A stretch of DNA of 64,000 nt. It comes from Nocardia brasiliensis ATCC 700358 (GTDB lineage Bacteria > Actinomycetota > Actinomycetes > Mycobacteriales > Mycobacteriaceae). Both the position numbers and the translations under genes were made by a program. Shown here one piece after another: positions 17,212 to 24,604 of this stretch (position 1 is the first letter of the stretch; each line of letters opens with the position of its first letter). The DNA is taken from the NCBI RefSeq assembly GCF_000250675.2, contig NC_018681.1:7750001-7814000 (forward strand), given 5' to 3'. The notes beneath the pieces were generated by a model, which saw only the letters and a program-made list of their open reading frames with translations, had not been told where the DNA came from and did not search any database.

Positions 17212-18002
17212 GCGCGCGACCGGCCGCCGAACTGTCGGTGACCGGAGTGCGGGTCACCTTCGGCGAGGCCGCGGTGCTCGACGGGGTGACGTTGCGGGCG
17301 GCGCCCGGGGCGGTGGTGGGCATCGTCGGGCCGAACGGCAGCGGCAAGACCACCCTGCTGCGCACGATCTATCGATCGCTGGCACCCAGCAGCGGCGTCG
17401 TCGCCGTGGACGGTGCCGATATCGCCGCGATGTCGATCCGGGCCGCGGCCCGCACCACCGCGGCGGTGCTGCAGAACGGCTCCGGCGCAACCGAACTCAC
17501 CGTGCACGAGGTGGTGCGGCTCGGCCGCAATCCACACCACTCGCTGTTCAGCAGGGACACCGCGGCTGACCGGCTGGCCGTCACGGACGCGATGGCGCGC
17601 ACCGGCGTCACCGCCTACGCCGAGCGCACCATCGGTTCGCTGTCCGGCGGCGAACGCCAGCGCGTGCTGCTCGCCCGGGCACTGGCGCAGCAGCCGCGGC
17701 TGCTGGTGCTCGACGAACTGACCAACCACCTGGACGTCCGCGCCCGATTCGAGCTGCTCGACCTGATCCGCTCGACCGGCATCACCACCCTCGCCGTCCT
17801 GCACGAGCTGGATCTCGCTGTCCGCCACTGCGATCAGCTGGTCGTGCTCGACCGCGGCGCGGTCGTCGCCGCGGGCGAGGTGCTCGACGTGATGACCCCC
17901 GCCCTGCTCCGCAAGGTCTTCGGCGTGCTCGCCACCACCGCACGCCACGAGGACGGTGTCATTCGATTGCACTATGCGGCAGAGCCTTTGGCCGATCCCT
18001 GA
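17208..18002 (+). CDS. ABC transporter ATPase, iron-siderophore/chelate type
   Basis: 264 residues, single nucleotide-binding domain. Walker A GPNGSGKTT, a Q-loop at VLQNGSG, signature LSGGERQR, Walker B LLVLDELTN and the switch His in LHELDLA are all intact. It energises the permease encoded immediately upstream (ATGA overlap). It is the eighth and last gene of the isonitrile operon; the next gene is on the opposite strand only 12 bp away, so the operon ends here. Confidence 0.92.
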   Translation: MSARPAAELSVTGVRVTFGEAAVLDGVTLRAAPGAVVGIVGPNGSGKTTLLRTIYRSLAPSSGVVAVDGADIAAMSIRAAARTTAAVLQNGSGATELTVHEVVRLGRNPHHSLFSRDTAADRLAVTDAMARTGVTAYAERTIGSLSGGERQRVLLARALAQQPRLLVLDELTNHLDVRARFELLDLIRSTGITTLAVLHELDLAVRHCDQLVVLDRGAVVAAGEVLDVMTPALLRKVFGVLATTARHEDGVIRLHYAAEPLADP

Positions 18003-18014
18003 GACCGTGGCGGG

Positions 18015-18797
18015 TCAGGCGCGCATACCGCCGTCGACGCGCAGCACCGTGCCGGTGACGTAGGAGGCCCGGTCACTGAGCAACCACGCTGCGGCCTGGG
18101 CGATTTCGTCCGGATCGGCGGCCCGGCGCAGCGGCGTGACAGCGTTGAGCCGCTCGATGACACCCGGGGACTGCGCATCCCAGTCGTGCAGCATCTCCGT
18201 CGAGGTGGTGCCCGGCGCGATGGCGTTGACGCGGATGCCTTCCGGGCCGTACGTGACGGCCGCGCTCGCGCTGAGGCTGTTGACGCCCGCCTTCGTCGCA
18301 CCGTAGGCCGGGAGTTCGGGGTTGCCCATCAGGCTGCCGACGCTCGAGGTGTTGACGATCGCTCCCGTCCCCGCGGTCGCCCGGATGGCTTCGAGCTCGG
18401 CGACCATGGCCACCCACGTGCCCTTCAGGTTCACGTCGTAGACGTGGTCGAAGTCGGCTTCCCGCGCCCGGTCCATCGGACCGGGCGGCACGCCGGCCGC
18501 GCCGTTGTTGAAGGCCACGTCGAGCCGCCCGTACCGATCCACGGCGTGCGCGACGGCGGCCCGTACAGTGGCCGGATCGGCGAGGTCGCACACCACGTAG
18601 TGGGCGGTGCCGCCCGCCGCTGCGATGTCCTCTGTCACCGCTTTCAACTGCGTCTCCGTCCGCGCCGCGAGCAGCACCCGGGCCCCCTCTCTGGCGAACA
18701 GCCGCGCCGCGGCGGCGCCGATCCCACGTCCGGCACCGGTGACGAAAGCGACCTTGTCGGCCAGGAGACCCGCTCCGGCGATCTGTGTGTTGTCCAT
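18015..18797 (-). CDS. Short-chain dehydrogenase/reductase
   Basis: Classical SDR of 260 residues: TGAGRGIG for NAD(P), the NNGAAG segment, catalytic Ser in NTSSVGS and Tyr-Lys in PAYGATKAG. The ATG at 18797 is used because an upstream extension would run through the palindromic operator. It is divergent from an XRE/MmyB-type regulator, an arrangement common for this regulator family, in which the regulator controls the adjacent SDR gene. The substrate is unknown. Confidence 0.88.
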   Translation of the reverse strand: MDNTQIAGAGLLADKVAFVTGAGRGIGAAAARLFAREGARVLLAARTETQLKAVTEDIAAAGGTAHYVVCDLADPATVRAAVAHAVDRYGRLDVAFNNGAAGVPPGPMDRAREADFDHVYDVNLKGTWVAMVAELEAIRATAGTGAIVNTSSVGSLMGNPELPAYGATKAGVNSLSASAAVTYGPEGIRVNAIAPGTTSTEMLHDWDAQSPGVIERLNAVTPLRRAADPDEIAQAAAWLLSDRASYVTGTVLRVDGGMRA

Positions 18798-18824
18798 GGC
18801 GTCAACCCTCGGGCCGGGCCGACG

Positions 18825-18857
18825 GCCGAGCCAGGTACCGGGTGTACCTGGCTCGGC
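18825..18857. promoter_or_regulatory. Perfect 14-bp inverted repeat, probable operator between SDR and regulator
   Basis: GCCGAGCCAGGTAC (18825-18838) and GTACCTGGCTCGGC (18844-18857) are exact inverted copies separated by CGGGT. The site lies 28 nt upstream of both start codons (SDR at 18797, regulator at 18885), where a dimeric repressor would block both promoters. The regulator encoded alongside is the obvious ligand. Confidence 0.75.
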
Positions 18858-18884
18858 ACGACGACGCTCCAGCACACTGGAGGC

Positions 18885-19736
18885 GTGGACAGACGAGAAC
18901 TCGCGGACTTCCTGCGCAGCAGACGGGAACGGATCGCCCCCGGCGAGGTGGGGCTGCCCGCGGGGCCGCGCCGCCGCACTCCCGGCCTGCGCCGCGAGGA
19001 GGCCGCGCAGCTGGCCTTCATCTCCACCGAGTACTACACGCGCCTGGAACAGGCGCGCGGTCCGCGTCCGTCGCGCGAGGTGCTGGCCGGGCTGGCCCGC
19101 GCGTTACGGCTCTCGGATGCCGAACGCGACCACCTGCACCATCTGGCGGGCGCACCGCCCGGCCCTGCCGCCGGTCCGTCGCGCGAAGTGCGGCAGAGCA
19201 TCCTCGATCTGCTGCGGCGGCTGCCGCAGGCGGCCGCGGTCGTGCTGTCGGCCACCTACGAGGTGATCGCCTGGAACGATCTGGCCGCCGCACTGATGGA
19301 GGACTTCTCCGCGCTCTCGCGCCGCGACCGCAACCTGGTGCGCCGGGCCTTCCTCGGCCCGCATGTGGCGGGGCGGCGCTTGTACGGCGTGTCCGACGCC
19401 GACGAATTCGCGCGCAGCGCGGCCCACGTCCTGCGCGCCACTGCCGCCCGCTATCCCGACGATCCCGAGGTGGGCGAGCTGGTGCACGAACTCCGCACAG
19501 GCAGTGCGGAATTCGAGGCCTTGTGGACCGCCCACGACGTCTGCGCGAAACCCACGCTCTGCAAGATCTTCGACCACCCACTGGTCGGCCCGGTCGCCGT
19601 CAACTGCGACGTCCTCGACCTCACCGACCGGGACCAGCGCGTCGTGATCTATACCGCCGCACCGGGATCCTCCGCCGAGGAGGCATTGCGCCTGCTGTCC
19701 GTGATCGGGACGCAGCGGATGGACGCCACCCGCTGA
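18885..19736 (+). CDS. XRE-family regulator with MmyB-type ligand-binding domain
   Basis: 283 residues, GTG start. The N-terminal helix-turn-helix (about 1-75) has the LRREEAAQLAFISTEYYTRLEQ pattern seen in MmyB-like regulators, in which the usual Gly-Val-Ser turn is altered. The rest is a PAS-like ligand-binding domain with the family landmarks ATYEVIAWNDLAAAL, RNLVRRAFL, LRTGSAEFEALW and a C-terminal DQRVVIYTA. MmyB-type domains bind fatty-acid-like ligands in crystal structures. It probably represses itself and the divergent SDR via the palindrome between them. Confidence 0.88.
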   Translation: MDRRELADFLRSRRERIAPGEVGLPAGPRRRTPGLRREEAAQLAFISTEYYTRLEQARGPRPSREVLAGLARALRLSDAERDHLHHLAGAPPGPAAGPSREVRQSILDLLRRLPQAAAVVLSATYEVIAWNDLAAALMEDFSALSRRDRNLVRRAFLGPHVAGRRLYGVSDADEFARSAAHVLRATAARYPDDPEVGELVHELRTGSAEFEALWTAHDVCAKPTLCKIFDHPLVGPVAVNCDVLDLTDRDQRVVIYTAAPGSSAEEALRLLSVIGTQRMDATR

Positions 19737-19754
19737 GCCGTACCGATCCGGCGC

Positions 19755-20690
19755 TCAGACCGGGACACCGCCATAGGTGCGGCGGTGCTTGGCCTCCAGG
19801 AAGGACAGCGCGCCGAACGCCATCAGGCCGAGCGCGACCAGGATGAGCAGCCAAGGGCCGAAAGGCATTTCGGCGAAATCGCGCAGTACCGCGTCGACGC
19901 CCTTGGCCTCGGCCGGGTCGTAGTTCAACGCCGCGACGACGGCGGCGAGCCCGATACCGAGCACGACGACCCCGCGCGCGACGTAGCCGATGCGGCCGAG
20001 CCAGATCGCGGCCTGGCGCGACCCGTGCGTCATCCAGCCCATGCGCAGGTCGTCGACGAATTCGAGGCGCAGGCCGCGCACGGTCTGCCAGATCCCGAAG
20101 GCGATGACGGCCAGGCCGAGCAGCAGCACGACCACCTGGCCGCCGTCCCAGCTCAGGATCCGGGCGGTCAGGTCACGGGCGATGGCGTCGCTCGGCTTCG
20201 GCGTCCGGCCGTGCACGACGTACCGCAGTGTGCCCAAAAAGGCCAGGGCATAGACGATTCCGGAGAGTGCGGCGTAGAGCCGGTGTCCCCCCGAGTAGGT
20301 CCGCCGGGCGCTGGCCACCTGGGTGACCCGCCACGCCACCAAGGCGGCGAAGCCGAAGACGAGAATCCACAGCAGCAGATACCCGAGCGGTTTGCTCGCG
20401 ATCGCAGCCAGCGCACCGCCGCCGTCCGGCTCGTGTTCGGCCGTGCCGATCGCCAGCATGAACCCGATGATGCCGATCGCGAGGTAGGCGATACCGCGGG
20501 CGACGAAGCCGAAACGCGCGGCCGCTTCCAATCCGCCCGAACTCGCGGACCTGCGCCGACGCCAATCCTGCGACCGGCGGCCCCAAGACCGCCCGCGGCC
20601 GTCGCGGTAGTCCCGCGAACGGCCCCACCCGCGCCGCGTGCCGATGCGGTCCCGCCGTCGATAAGTGTTCGCACTGCGAAAAATACTCAT
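19755..20690 (-). CDS. DUF1206 integral membrane protein
   Basis: 311 residues. The N-terminal 50 residues are basic and Arg-rich, followed by six hydrophobic helices arranged as three similar pairs, each starting with a motif of the type ARFGFVARGIAYLAIG, ASARRTYSGGHRLYAALSG or ARIGYVARGVVVLGIG. This internal three-fold pattern is characteristic of DUF1206, common in actinobacteria and of unknown function. It converges with the regulator gene and lies upstream of sigC without obvious linkage. Confidence 0.82.
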   Translation of the reverse strand: MSIFRSANTYRRRDRIGTRRGWGRSRDYRDGRGRSWGRRSQDWRRRRSASSGGLEAAARFGFVARGIAYLAIGIIGFMLAIGTAEHEPDGGGALAAIASKPLGYLLLWILVFGFAALVAWRVTQVASARRTYSGGHRLYAALSGIVYALAFLGTLRYVVHGRTPKPSDAIARDLTARILSWDGGQVVVLLLGLAVIAFGIWQTVRGLRLEFVDDLRMGWMTHGSRQAAIWLGRIGYVARGVVVLGIGLAAVVAALNYDPAEAKGVDAVLRDFAEMPFGPWLLILVALGLMAFGALSFLEAKHRRTYGGVPV

Positions 20691-20867
20691 GATTGCCTCG
20701 CTTCTTCACCGCCGGTAATGCCCACTTCGCCGGAATTGACACGGGGCGGTGCGAATTTCCGGCGGCCGGAGCCGGTGCGGGCCATGCGGAGTCACCGCGG
20801 GCGAATCGAAGGTTGTTCCCGGCCAACAGATCCCGGGCGAGGAAAGGCGAGGTTGCGGCCGGGCGGC

Positions 20868-21434
20868 TCAGCCGTTGGCGCTGCGCCGGATGCCGAATCG
20901 GGTTGCGGCGACCAGATCTTCACGACCGCGCGCGACACGCGAACGAACCGTGCCGACCGGGCAGCCGCACACGGTGGCGGCCTCGGCGTAGGACAGGCCG
21001 AGGACCTGGGTGAGCACGAGCGCCTCCCGGCGTTCGGGCGCGAGGTCGTCGAGCAGCAGGTTGAGTTCGACGATCTCGGCGAGGCCGTCGCGGCGCGAGA
21101 CCTGACGGTCGGCCGCGGCCGCCCAGTCCACACCGTGCGCGATCTTCGGCCGCGCCACCGCCATCCGCACCTGATCGACCACCACCCGGCGCGCGATGGA
21201 CAGCAGCCAGGTGCGCGCGCTGGCCCGGCCCTCGAAACGCTTGATGCTGCCGAGCGCGCGGAGATAGGTCTCCTGGGTCAGATCGTCGGCCCGGCCGACC
21301 TCGGTCAGGTGGGCGAGCAGCCGCCACACGTCCTTCTGGGTCGCGCGGATGAAGCTCTCCAACGCCCGCCGGTCGCCGCGAGCCGCCGCCAATGCCAGGC
21401 GGGTGGTCTCGTCGTCGTCGGCGGGGGTGGGCAT
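20868..21434 (-). CDS. sigC: ECF RNA polymerase sigma factor, SigC type
   Basis: 188 residues. Region 2 shows DDLTQETYLRALGSIKRFEGRAS and WLLSIARRVVVDQVR, region 4 shows ALVLTQVLGLSYAEAATVCG followed by CPVGTVRSRVARGRE. These match M. tuberculosis SigC closely in wording, including the two Cys in VCGCPVGT. An in-frame GTG upstream of the chosen ATG could add about eleven residues. The gene is divergent from a zf-HC2 membrane protein and the copper ATPase gene. In M. tuberculosis SigC has been linked to ctpB and the nrp operon under copper limitation, the same two transcription units found beside it here. Confidence 0.88.
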   Translation of the reverse strand: MPTPADDDETTRLALAAARGDRRALESFIRATQKDVWRLLAHLTEVGRADDLTQETYLRALGSIKRFEGRASARTWLLSIARRVVVDQVRMAVARPKIAHGVDWAAAADRQVSRRDGLAEIVELNLLLDDLAPERREALVLTQVLGLSYAEAATVCGCPVGTVRSRVARGREDLVAATRFGIRRSANG

Positions 21435-21489
21435 GAGGTGAACAATAACCGTCGTCACGGCGGCCTCGACAACCGGCGAGCATCCCCGG

Positions 21490-21518
21490 GGAACTTCGGC
21501 GGCCCCGTAGACGACAAT
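21490..21518 (+). promoter_or_regulatory. Candidate SigC-type promoter of the zf-HC2/ctpB unit (leaderless)
   Basis: GGAACT at 21490-21495, 17-bp spacer, GACAAT at 21513-21518, then 6 nt and the GTG at 21525. Spacer length, GAC position and distance to the start codon are identical to those upstream of the isonitrile operon. There is no Shine-Dalgarno sequence before the GTG, in keeping with a leaderless transcript. Confidence 0.6.
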
Positions 21519-21524
21519 CTGGAC

Positions 21525-22289
21525 GTGGAGTGCAAAGAGTGCCGGACGGCCCTGTCCGCCCGGATCGACGGCGAACGGGAGACCGTTCCCGCGGCGCGCG
21601 TGGACGAGCATCTCGAGCAGTGCGGCGAGTGCTGTTCCTGGTACGTCGCCGCCGTCGAGACCTCGAAACGGCTGCGCGACACCTCGTCGTACGCGCCCGA
21701 TCTGACCGATGCGATCTTCGCCGCCGCCGAGCTGGAACGGCCGGATCGCGCGCGACTGTCGCGGTGGCGCGCGGCCGTGGCCGGGGTGCGCGATGTCACG
21801 TTCACCACAGGCGCCGGCTGGGCGCGTGTCGCGCTCGGTGCGCTCGGTGTCCTGCAATGCGTGCTTGGCCTGGCGCAGCTCGCCGGGCTCGACTTCGGCA
21901 TGAGCCATCATCACGGCGCCGAGATGACCCGGCATCTGCTCAACGAGAGCACCGCGTGGAGCCTGGCCATCGGCATCGGCTTCCTCTACTGCGCGCTGCG
22001 TCCGCACGCCGCCGCCGGTGTGCTCCCGGTGCTCGGCGTGCTGGTCGCGGCGTTGAGCGCGTTCGTCGTCGCGGACCTGTACTCCGGCGTGGTGCCGATC
22101 TCGCGGGTGCTCTCGCACGGCGTGCTCGTCGTCGCGCTGGCCCTGGTCGTGGTGGTGCACCGCAGCCGCCGCCCCGATACCTCGCCACCGGCCAGCGATC
22201 GCGCACCGGCCGATCTGGTGTTGCCGCCGGGCGCCCAGTTCGGCCGTCGCCTCGGCCACCTGCGTTCCACCCAAGATCCCGCCGCGTGA
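21525..22289 (+). CDS. zf-HC2 membrane protein, candidate anti-SigC factor / copper sensor
   Basis: 254 residues, GTG start fixed by the promoter geometry. The cytosolic head has Cys3, Cys6, then His29-x3-Cys33-x2-Cys36, the zinc-binding anti-sigma signature. Hydrophobic segments at about 100-121, 144-185 and 198-215 suggest several membrane spans. The first external loop, just after the first span, holds MSHHHGAEM (126-134) with another His at 137, a possible Cu(I)/Cu(II) ligand set. The gene is divergent from sigC and 10 bp upstream of ctpB, so it likely restrains SigC and is co-induced with the transporter. Sensing of copper is inference. Confidence 0.78.
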   Translation: MECKECRTALSARIDGERETVPAARVDEHLEQCGECCSWYVAAVETSKRLRDTSSYAPDLTDAIFAAAELERPDRARLSRWRAAVAGVRDVTFTTGAGWARVALGALGVLQCVLGLAQLAGLDFGMSHHHGAEMTRHLLNESTAWSLAIGIGFLYCALRPHAAAGVLPVLGVLVAALSAFVVADLYSGVVPISRVLSHGVLVVALALVVVVHRSRRPDTSPPASDRAPADLVLPPGAQFGRRLGHLRSTQDPAA

Positions 22290-22299
22290 ACGGACTTTC

Positions 22300-24582
22300 A
22301 TGACCATCGAGCTCGACCAGCTTCGACCCGATCAGCCTGCCGCAGCCACCGAACCGACCCGCATCTCGCTCGCCGTCACCGGCATGAGCTGCGCGGCCTG
22401 CGCGAACCGGATCGAGCGCAAACTCAACAAGGTCGACGGCGTGACCGCCTCGGTGAACTACGCCACCGGCATCGCCACCATCGACGCCGCCGCGGGCATC
22501 GCCGCCGAGGAACTCTGCGCCGAGGTCGACGCGATCGGCTTCGGTGCCGCGCCGGTGACCGACCGGGCCGAGGCGATCAGCGCCGCCCCGGAGGACGCGG
22601 AGGTCAGCAGCCTGCAGCGCCGGCTGGTGGTCGCGCTGATGGTGTTCTTCCCGCTGGCCGACCTGTCGGTGATGTTCGCCACCATCCCCTCGACCCGGTT
22701 CACCGGCTGGCAGCTGGTGCTCACGGTGCTGGCGCTGCCCGTGGTGGTCTGGTCGGCGGCGCCGTTCCATCGCAAGGCGCTGGCCAACGCGAGAGCCGGT
22801 GCGGCCAGCATGGACACGCTGGTCTCGGTCGGTGTGCTCACCGCGACGCTGTGGTCGCTGGACACCATGTTCCTGCACCCGAATCGGTCCGGCCCCGCGC
22901 CGGACGGCGTCTGGGCGGCGATCTGGGCGAGCGACGCGATCTATCTGGAGGTCGCGGCGGGCGTCACCGCATTCGTCCTGGCCGGACGGTATTTCGAGGC
23001 CAAGGCCAAACGGTCGGCGGGCAGCGCGCTGCGGGCGCTGGCCGCGCTAGGCGCGCGCGAGGTGACCGTGCTGACCCGGGACGGTCGCGAAATGCGTGTT
23101 CCCATCGGCGAACTCGTCGAAGGCCAGCGTTTCGTGGTGCGCCCGGGCGAGACCATCGCCACCGACGGGCTCGTCGTGTCGGGCGCATCGAGTGTCGATG
23201 CCAGCGCGATGACGGGTGAGTCGATCCCGGTCGACGTGCACGCGGGCATGGCCGTGATCGGCGGCACCACCGCGCTCACCGGACGGCTGATCGTGGAAGC
23301 CGCAGCGGTGGGCGCGGATACGAAACTGTCGGGCATGATCCGGCTCGTCGAAGAAGCGCAGACCGGCAAGGCGCGCATGCAGCGCATCGCCGACCGGGTG
23401 TCGTCGGTATTCGTGCCGTTCGTCTTCCTGATCACCGCGGTGACGTTCGTGATCTGGCTGATCGCCGGTGCCGGCGCCGATCGCGCGGGCGCGGCCGCGC
23501 TGGCGGTGCTGGTGGTGGCCTGCCCGTGCGCGCTGGGGCTGGCCATTCCGACCGCGCTCATGGTGGCGTCCGGACGCGGTGCGCAGCTGGGCATTTTCAT
23601 CAAAGGCCACCAGGCTCTGGAAGCCACCCGCGACGTGGACACCGTGGTGCTGGACAAGACCGGCACCGTGACCAACGGCGCGATGAGCGTCGTCGCGGTG
23701 ACCGAACACGCGCCGTACCCGGTCGCCGAGGTGCTGCGGTGGGCCGGTGCGGTGGAGGCGGCTTCGGAGCACGCGGTCGCGGCCGCGATCACCCGCTACG
23801 CCCGTGAGCAGCTCGACGACGACCTGCCCGCCGTCGAATCCTTCGAAGCGCTACCGGGTTTGGGCGCGCGCGGAGTTGTCGACGGGCGCACGGTGCTGGT
23901 CGGCCGGGCGCGGCTGTTCGACGATCAGGGCATCGAGATCCCGCAGGAGTCCCAGCGCGCGGTGCGCAGGCAGGAGAAGTCCGGGCGCACCGTGGTGCTC
24001 GTCGCGGTGGACGGTGCGGTCGTCGCGGTCGTCGCGGTGGCCGACACCGTCAAGGACACCGCGGCGGCGGCGATCGCCCGGCTGCACCGGCTCGGGCTGC
24101 GCGTCCTGATGTTCACCGGTGACAACGCCTTCGCCGCACAGGCGGTGGCCGACGAGATCGGCATCGATGAGGTGGTCGCCGAACTGCTTCCGGAGGGCAA
24201 GGTCGAGCTGATCGCCCGCATGCAGGAGCAGGGGCACCGGGTGGTGATGGTCGGCGACGGCATCAACGACGGCGCGGCGCTGGCCACCGCCGACCTCGGC
24301 ATGGCGATCGGCGCGGGCACCGACGTCGCGATCGCGGCCGCCGACGTCATCCTGGTCCGCGAGGATCTGGGCGCGGTCGCCGACGCGATCGAATTGGCGC
24401 ACGCCACATTGCGCACCATCAAGGGCAACCTGGTGTGGGCGTTCGGCTACAACGTGCTCGCCATTCCGGTTGCCGCGCTGGGCTTCCTGAATCCGCTGAT
24501 CGCCGGTGCGGCCATGGCGTTCTCGTCGTTCTTCGTGGTGTCGAACAGCCTGCGACTGCGCAAGGTGCGCTTCGCGCGGTGA
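22300..24582 (+). CDS. ctpB: P1B-type copper-transporting ATPase (CtpB family)
   Basis: 760 residues. N-terminal heavy-metal domain with GMSCAAC (Cys31, Cys34), eight membrane helices, the intramembrane CPC motif at 408-410 (VVACPCALGLAIP), phosphorylation site Asp452 in DKTGTVTNG, the SEHAVA motif of the nucleotide domain, and GDGINDGAAL. The CPC with a GMSCAAC domain indicates Cu(I) as substrate. In M. tuberculosis ctpB is Rv0103c, next to Rv0102 and the nrp operon; here the same three elements are in one neighbourhood. It starts 10 bp after the zf-HC2 gene and should be cotranscribed. Whether it supplies copper to cuproenzymes or detoxifies is not shown by sequence. Confidence 0.92.
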   Translation: MTIELDQLRPDQPAAATEPTRISLAVTGMSCAACANRIERKLNKVDGVTASVNYATGIATIDAAAGIAAEELCAEVDAIGFGAAPVTDRAEAISAAPEDAEVSSLQRRLVVALMVFFPLADLSVMFATIPSTRFTGWQLVLTVLALPVVVWSAAPFHRKALANARAGAASMDTLVSVGVLTATLWSLDTMFLHPNRSGPAPDGVWAAIWASDAIYLEVAAGVTAFVLAGRYFEAKAKRSAGSALRALAALGAREVTVLTRDGREMRVPIGELVEGQRFVVRPGETIATDGLVVSGASSVDASAMTGESIPVDVHAGMAVIGGTTALTGRLIVEAAAVGADTKLSGMIRLVEEAQTGKARMQRIADRVSSVFVPFVFLITAVTFVIWLIAGAGADRAGAAALAVLVVACPCALGLAIPTALMVASGRGAQLGIFIKGHQALEATRDVDTVVLDKTGTVTNGAMSVVAVTEHAPYPVAEVLRWAGAVEAASEHAVAAAITRYAREQLDDDLPAVESFEALPGLGARGVVDGRTVLVGRARLFDDQGIEIPQESQRAVRRQEKSGRTVVLVAVDGAVVAVVAVADTVKDTAAAAIARLHRLGLRVLMFTGDNAFAAQAVADEIGIDEVVAELLPEGKVELIARMQEQGHRVVMVGDGINDGAALATADLGMAIGAGTDVAIAAADVILVREDLGAVADAIELAHATLRTIKGNLVWAFGYNVLAIPVAALGFLNPLIAGAAMAFSSFFVVSNSLRLRKVRFAR

Positions 24583-24604
24583 GCCCGAACCGGTTTCGCC
24601 GGGT

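Noticed and set aside
7533..18002. Assignment of the isonitrile product as a zinc carrier (kupyaphore-like) rather than copper
   Set aside because: Not excluded, but the linked genes (ctpB, CopD-CtaG, ctaD, sigC) all concern copper and no Zur-type palindrome was seen upstream of the operon.
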